Shown here: in pieces, positions 10,277-11,831 of the stretch
Layout of the letters: each line of letters begins with the position of its first letter
How positions within the stretch are numbered: the first letter of the stretch is position 1
DNA from: AWTP1-18 sp036518635
GTDB lineage: Bacteria > Pseudomonadota > Gammaproteobacteria > Burkholderiales > Rhodocyclaceae
Length of the DNA stretch: 11,831 nt
Direction: 5' to 3'
Assembly: GCA_036518635.1 (NCBI GenBank)
Contig: DATDMT010000244.1
Location: 1 to 11,831 of the forward strand
Made by a program: the position numbers and the translations under genes
The notes under the pieces: generated by a model
Databases searched by the model: none
Told to the model about the DNA's origin: nothing
Seen by the model: only the letters and a program-made list of their open reading frames with translations

Positions 10277-10810
10277 TCAACTCTTTTCGACCTGCGAGAA
10301 TTCCAGCTCGACCGGGGTGGCACGACCGAAAATGGTCACCGACACGCGCAGGCGGCTCTTCTCGTAATTGACTTCCTCGACGCTGCCATTGAAGTCGGTA
10401 AACGGTCCTTCCTTGACCCGCACCATCTCGCCGGGCTCGAACAGCACCTTGGGCCGGGGCTTTTCCACCCCTTCCTGCATCTGCTGCATGATCTTCTCGA
10501 CTTCCTTTTCGGAAATCGGGGTCGGCTTGGTGGCCGTGCCGCCGACGAAGCCGGTGACCTTGGGGGTGTTCTTCACCAAGTGCCAGCTATCGTCGTCCAT
10601 ATTCATTTCCACCAGCACATAGCCGGGGAAAAATTTGCGCTCGGAAATACTCTTCTGGCCGCCCTTCATCTCGACGACTTCTTCGACCGGGACCAGGATC
10701 TGACCGAACTTGTCTTCCATCCCGGCGCGCGTGATGCGCTCGACCAGCGCCTTCTTGACGCTCTTCTCGAAGCCGGAATAGGCGTGTACCACGTACCAGC
10801 GCTTTGTCAT
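10277..10810 (-). CDS. nusG: Transcription termination/antitermination factor NusG
   Basis: This 177-residue protein (E. coli 181) binds elongating RNA polymerase at the beta' clamp, promotes processivity, and connects the polymerase to Rho or to ribosomal protein S10. The N-terminal NGN domain (about 1-115) begins TKRWYVVHAYSGFEKSV and contains the conserved ERKFFPGYVLVEM segment at 57-69. The KOW domain (about 125-177) shows EPGEMVRVKEGPFTDFNG. I chose ATG 10810 instead of an in-frame ATG 24 codons upstream, whose extension is cysteine/tryptophan-rich, unlike NusG, and overlaps the end of secE. The chosen start has GGGGTGG ten nucleotides upstream and follows the secE stop by four nucleotides, so the pair is one transcription unit. 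Confidence 0.98.
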   Translation of the reverse strand: MTKRWYVVHAYSGFEKSVKKALVERITRAGMEDKFGQILVPVEEVVEMKGGQKSISERKFFPGYVLVEMNMDDDSWHLVKNTPKVTGFVGGTATKPTPISEKEVEKIMQQMQEGVEKPRPKVLFEPGEMVRVKEGPFTDFNGSVEEVNYEKSRLRVSVTIFGRATPVELEFSQVEKS

Positions 10811-10814
10811 ATTT

Positions 10815-11162
10815 TTATTTCCACCCCAGGATGACGCTGTACAGCAGCCATTCCAGAGTCTTGTCGGTGACCCACAGCACAATCGCCATGACGAGGACGA
10901 AGGCGAACACCGCCCCGGTCATCTGCATGGACTCCTTGCGCGACGGCCACGCCACTTTGCGCGCCTCGTTGATGGCCTCTTGGCCGAAGACAATGAACTT
11001 GCGGCCGGGTTCCGTGAACCAGGCCACCGTCACGCCAGCGCCGATACCCGCCAGGACCGACAGGACCCGCAGGATCATGGGCTGCTCGGCAAGCAGATAG
11101 AAGCCCATGACGCCGAGCGCCACGAACAGCAATGCCACACCGAACTTCAACTTATCAACCAT
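10815..11162 (-). CDS. secE: Preprotein translocase subunit SecE
   Basis: This 115-residue membrane protein stabilises SecY in the SecYEG protein-export channel. Three hydrophobic segments are visible at about 8-24, 30-48 and 83-105, so it is the long three-helix form found in E. coli (127 aa), not the single-helix form of many other bacteria. The conserved cytoplasmic amphipathic motif EARKVAWPSRKES lies at 66-78, just before the essential last helix. The ATG at 11162 gives MVDKLK; the ribosome site upstream is weak (GAG in GCGAGTAACC), so the exact start is slightly less certain than for the other genes, although no better start fits. The stop TAA lies four nucleotides before nusG. The gene begins 26 nt after tRNA-Trp. 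Confidence 0.96.
   Translation of the reverse strand: MVDKLKFGVALLFVALGVMGFYLLAEQPMILRVLSVLAGIGAGVTVAWFTEPGRKFIVFGQEAINEARKVAWPSRKESMQMTGAVFAFVLVMAIVLWVTDKTLEWLLYSVILGWK
10821..10827 (-). promoter_or_regulatory. Ribosome binding site of nusG inside secE
   Basis: The minus strand reads GGGGTGG in the last codons of secE, ten nucleotides before the nusG ATG. It is a modest match but is the only purine-rich site that could serve this start. Confidence 0.55.
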
Positions 11163-11188
11163 CGGTTACTCGCGAGACCATCGTTAAG

Positions 11189-11264
11189 TGGCAGGGGCGG
11201 AGGGAATCGAACCCCCAACCTGCGGTTTTGGAGACCGCCGCTCTGCCAATTGAGCTACACCCCT
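11189..11264 (-). tRNA. trpT: tRNA-Trp (CCA anticodon)
   Basis: The 76-nt cloverleaf folds fully. The acceptor AGGGGTG pairs with CGCCCCT (one G-U), the D stem is GCTC/GAGC, and the anticodon stem GCGGT/ACCGC encloses the loop CTCCAAA with anticodon CCA. The variable loop is AGGTT, and the T stem GGGGG/CCCTC encloses TTCGATT. The discriminator base is G, as required for tryptophan tRNA, and the 3' CCA is encoded. It lies between tuf and secE with short spacers (66 and 26 nt) and on the same strand, so it is probably cut out of a shared transcript. Its 3' processing would create the 5' end of the secE-nusG message. Confidence 0.97.
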
Positions 11265-11280
11265 GCAGCAGAGACTACAA

Positions 11281-11307
11281 AGGCGGCGCCCTCTACGGAC
11301 GCCGCCT
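11281..11307 (-). other. Hairpin between tuf and tRNA-Trp
   Basis: Eight perfect base pairs (AGGCGGCG with CGCCGCCT) close an 11-nt loop, 23 nt after the tuf stop. The transcribed strand continues TTGTAGTCTCT, a poor T-run, so any termination would be weak. It could be a leaky tuf terminator, a stabilising 3' structure for tuf mRNA, or a landmark for RNase cutting ahead of the tRNA. The functional choice is inference. Confidence 0.5.
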
Positions 11308-11330
11308 GGCTTGCTGAACTTCTCGCCGAC

Positions 11331-11831
11331 TTACTCGATGATCTTAGCGACGACGCCGGCGCCGACGGTACGACCGCCTTCACGGATGGCGAAACGCAGG
11401 CCTTCTTCCATGGCGATCGGGCAGATCAGCTTGACGGTGATCGACACGTTGTCGCCCGGCATCACCATCTCGGTGCCTTCCGGCAGCGAGATCGCGCCAG
11501 TCACGTCGGTGGTGCGGAAGTAGAACTGGGGACGGTAGTTGGCAAAGAACGGGGTGTGACGACCACCTTCATCCTTCGACAGCACGTAGATTTCGCCGGT
11601 GAAGTGGGTGTGCGGGGTGATCGAACCCGGCTTGCACAGCACTTGGCCACGCTCGACGTCTTCACGCTTGGTACCGCGCAGCAGCACGCCGACGTTGTCG
11701 CCCGCTTGACCTTGGTCGAGCAGCTTGCGGAACATTTCGACGCCGGTACAGGTGGTCTTGACGGTGGGCTTGATGCCGACGATTTCGATTTCTTCGCCGA
11801 CCTTGACGATGCCGCGCTCGACACGACCGGT
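11331..11831 (-). CDS. tuf: Elongation factor Tu, C-terminal part (5' end beyond window)
   Basis: The last 166 codons are visible, starting TGRVERGIVKVGEE and ending VGAGVVAKIIE with stop TAA. They align without gaps to E. coli EF-Tu residues 229-394, so they cover most of beta-barrel domain II and all of domain III. The GTPase domain is outside the window. Segments for aminoacyl-tRNA and EF-Ts contact are conserved, for example KDEGGRHTPFF and YRPQFYFRTTDVTG. The alanine equivalent to E. coli A375, a kirromycin-resistance site, is present in FAIREGGRT. EF-Tu delivers aminoacyl-tRNA to the ribosome. Many proteobacteria carry two tuf genes; the upstream-of-secE position corresponds to the tufB locus. 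Whether a second copy exists cannot be seen here. Confidence 0.98.
   Translation of the reverse strand, partial: TGRVERGIVKVGEEIEIVGIKPTVKTTCTGVEMFRKLLDQGQAGDNVGVLLRGTKREDVERGQVLCKPGSITPHTHFTGEIYVLSKDEGGRHTPFFANYRPQFYFRTTDVTGAISLPEGTEMVMPGDNVSITVKLICPIAMEEGLRFAIREGGRTVGAGVVAKIIE

Noticed and set aside
10811..10882. N-terminal extension of nusG by 24 codons
   Set aside because: The extension is a frame-shifted reading of the end of secE, rich in Cys and Trp. NusG proteins begin at the TKRWYVVHAYSG segment.

Overview
The window holds the conserved transcription/translation gene cluster of a bacterium, and every gene is read from the minus strand. In transcription order, from high to low coordinates, it carries: the 3' end of tuf, tRNA-Trp(CCA), secE, nusG, rplK, rplA, rplJ, rplL, rpoB and the first ~1203 codons of rpoC, which runs off the left edge. 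High G+C with strong G/C at third codon positions, the tuf–trpT–secE order, a 1367-residue RpoB and a three-helix SecE point to a proteobacterium. Betaproteobacteria is the best fit, possibly a Rhodocyclales relative; that finer placement is inference from protein wording recalled from the family, not from a search.

Layout: 11331-11831 is the C-terminal 166 codons of EF-Tu. A 66-nt spacer with an 8-bp hairpin leads to tRNA-Trp (11189-11264), 26 nt before secE. secE and nusG are 4 nt apart. A 93-nt gap with a direct repeat/hairpin precedes rplK, and rplK and rplA are separated by one nucleotide (TGA-A-ATG). A 213-nt leader before rplJ contains an L10-leader-like RNA structure, the expected autoregulatory target of the L10(L12)4 complex. 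rplJ and rplL are 39 nt apart. A 177-nt gap before rpoB holds a terminator/attenuator-like hairpin with a short T-run, plus a second hairpin whose arm is complementary to the first. rpoB and rpoC are 31 nt apart.

Together the genes make EF-Tu and a tRNA for elongation, the SecE subunit of the SecYEG translocon, the elongation factor NusG that links RNA polymerase and ribosome, the L11/L1 and L10/L7-L12 ribosomal stalk proteins, and the two catalytic subunits of RNA polymerase. All complete genes look intact, of family-typical length, with key residues present. There is no gene-free stretch over 300 bases, and I see no mobile element, CRISPR array, or sign of horizontal transfer.

I found no new biological system here. 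What merits a second look is non-coding: the paired hairpins between rplL and rpoB, the L10 leader, the spacer hairpins, and the near-total absence of three codons (TTA, CTA, TCA) from rpoB and rpoC, which opens spurious antisense reading frames of more than 1,100 codons.
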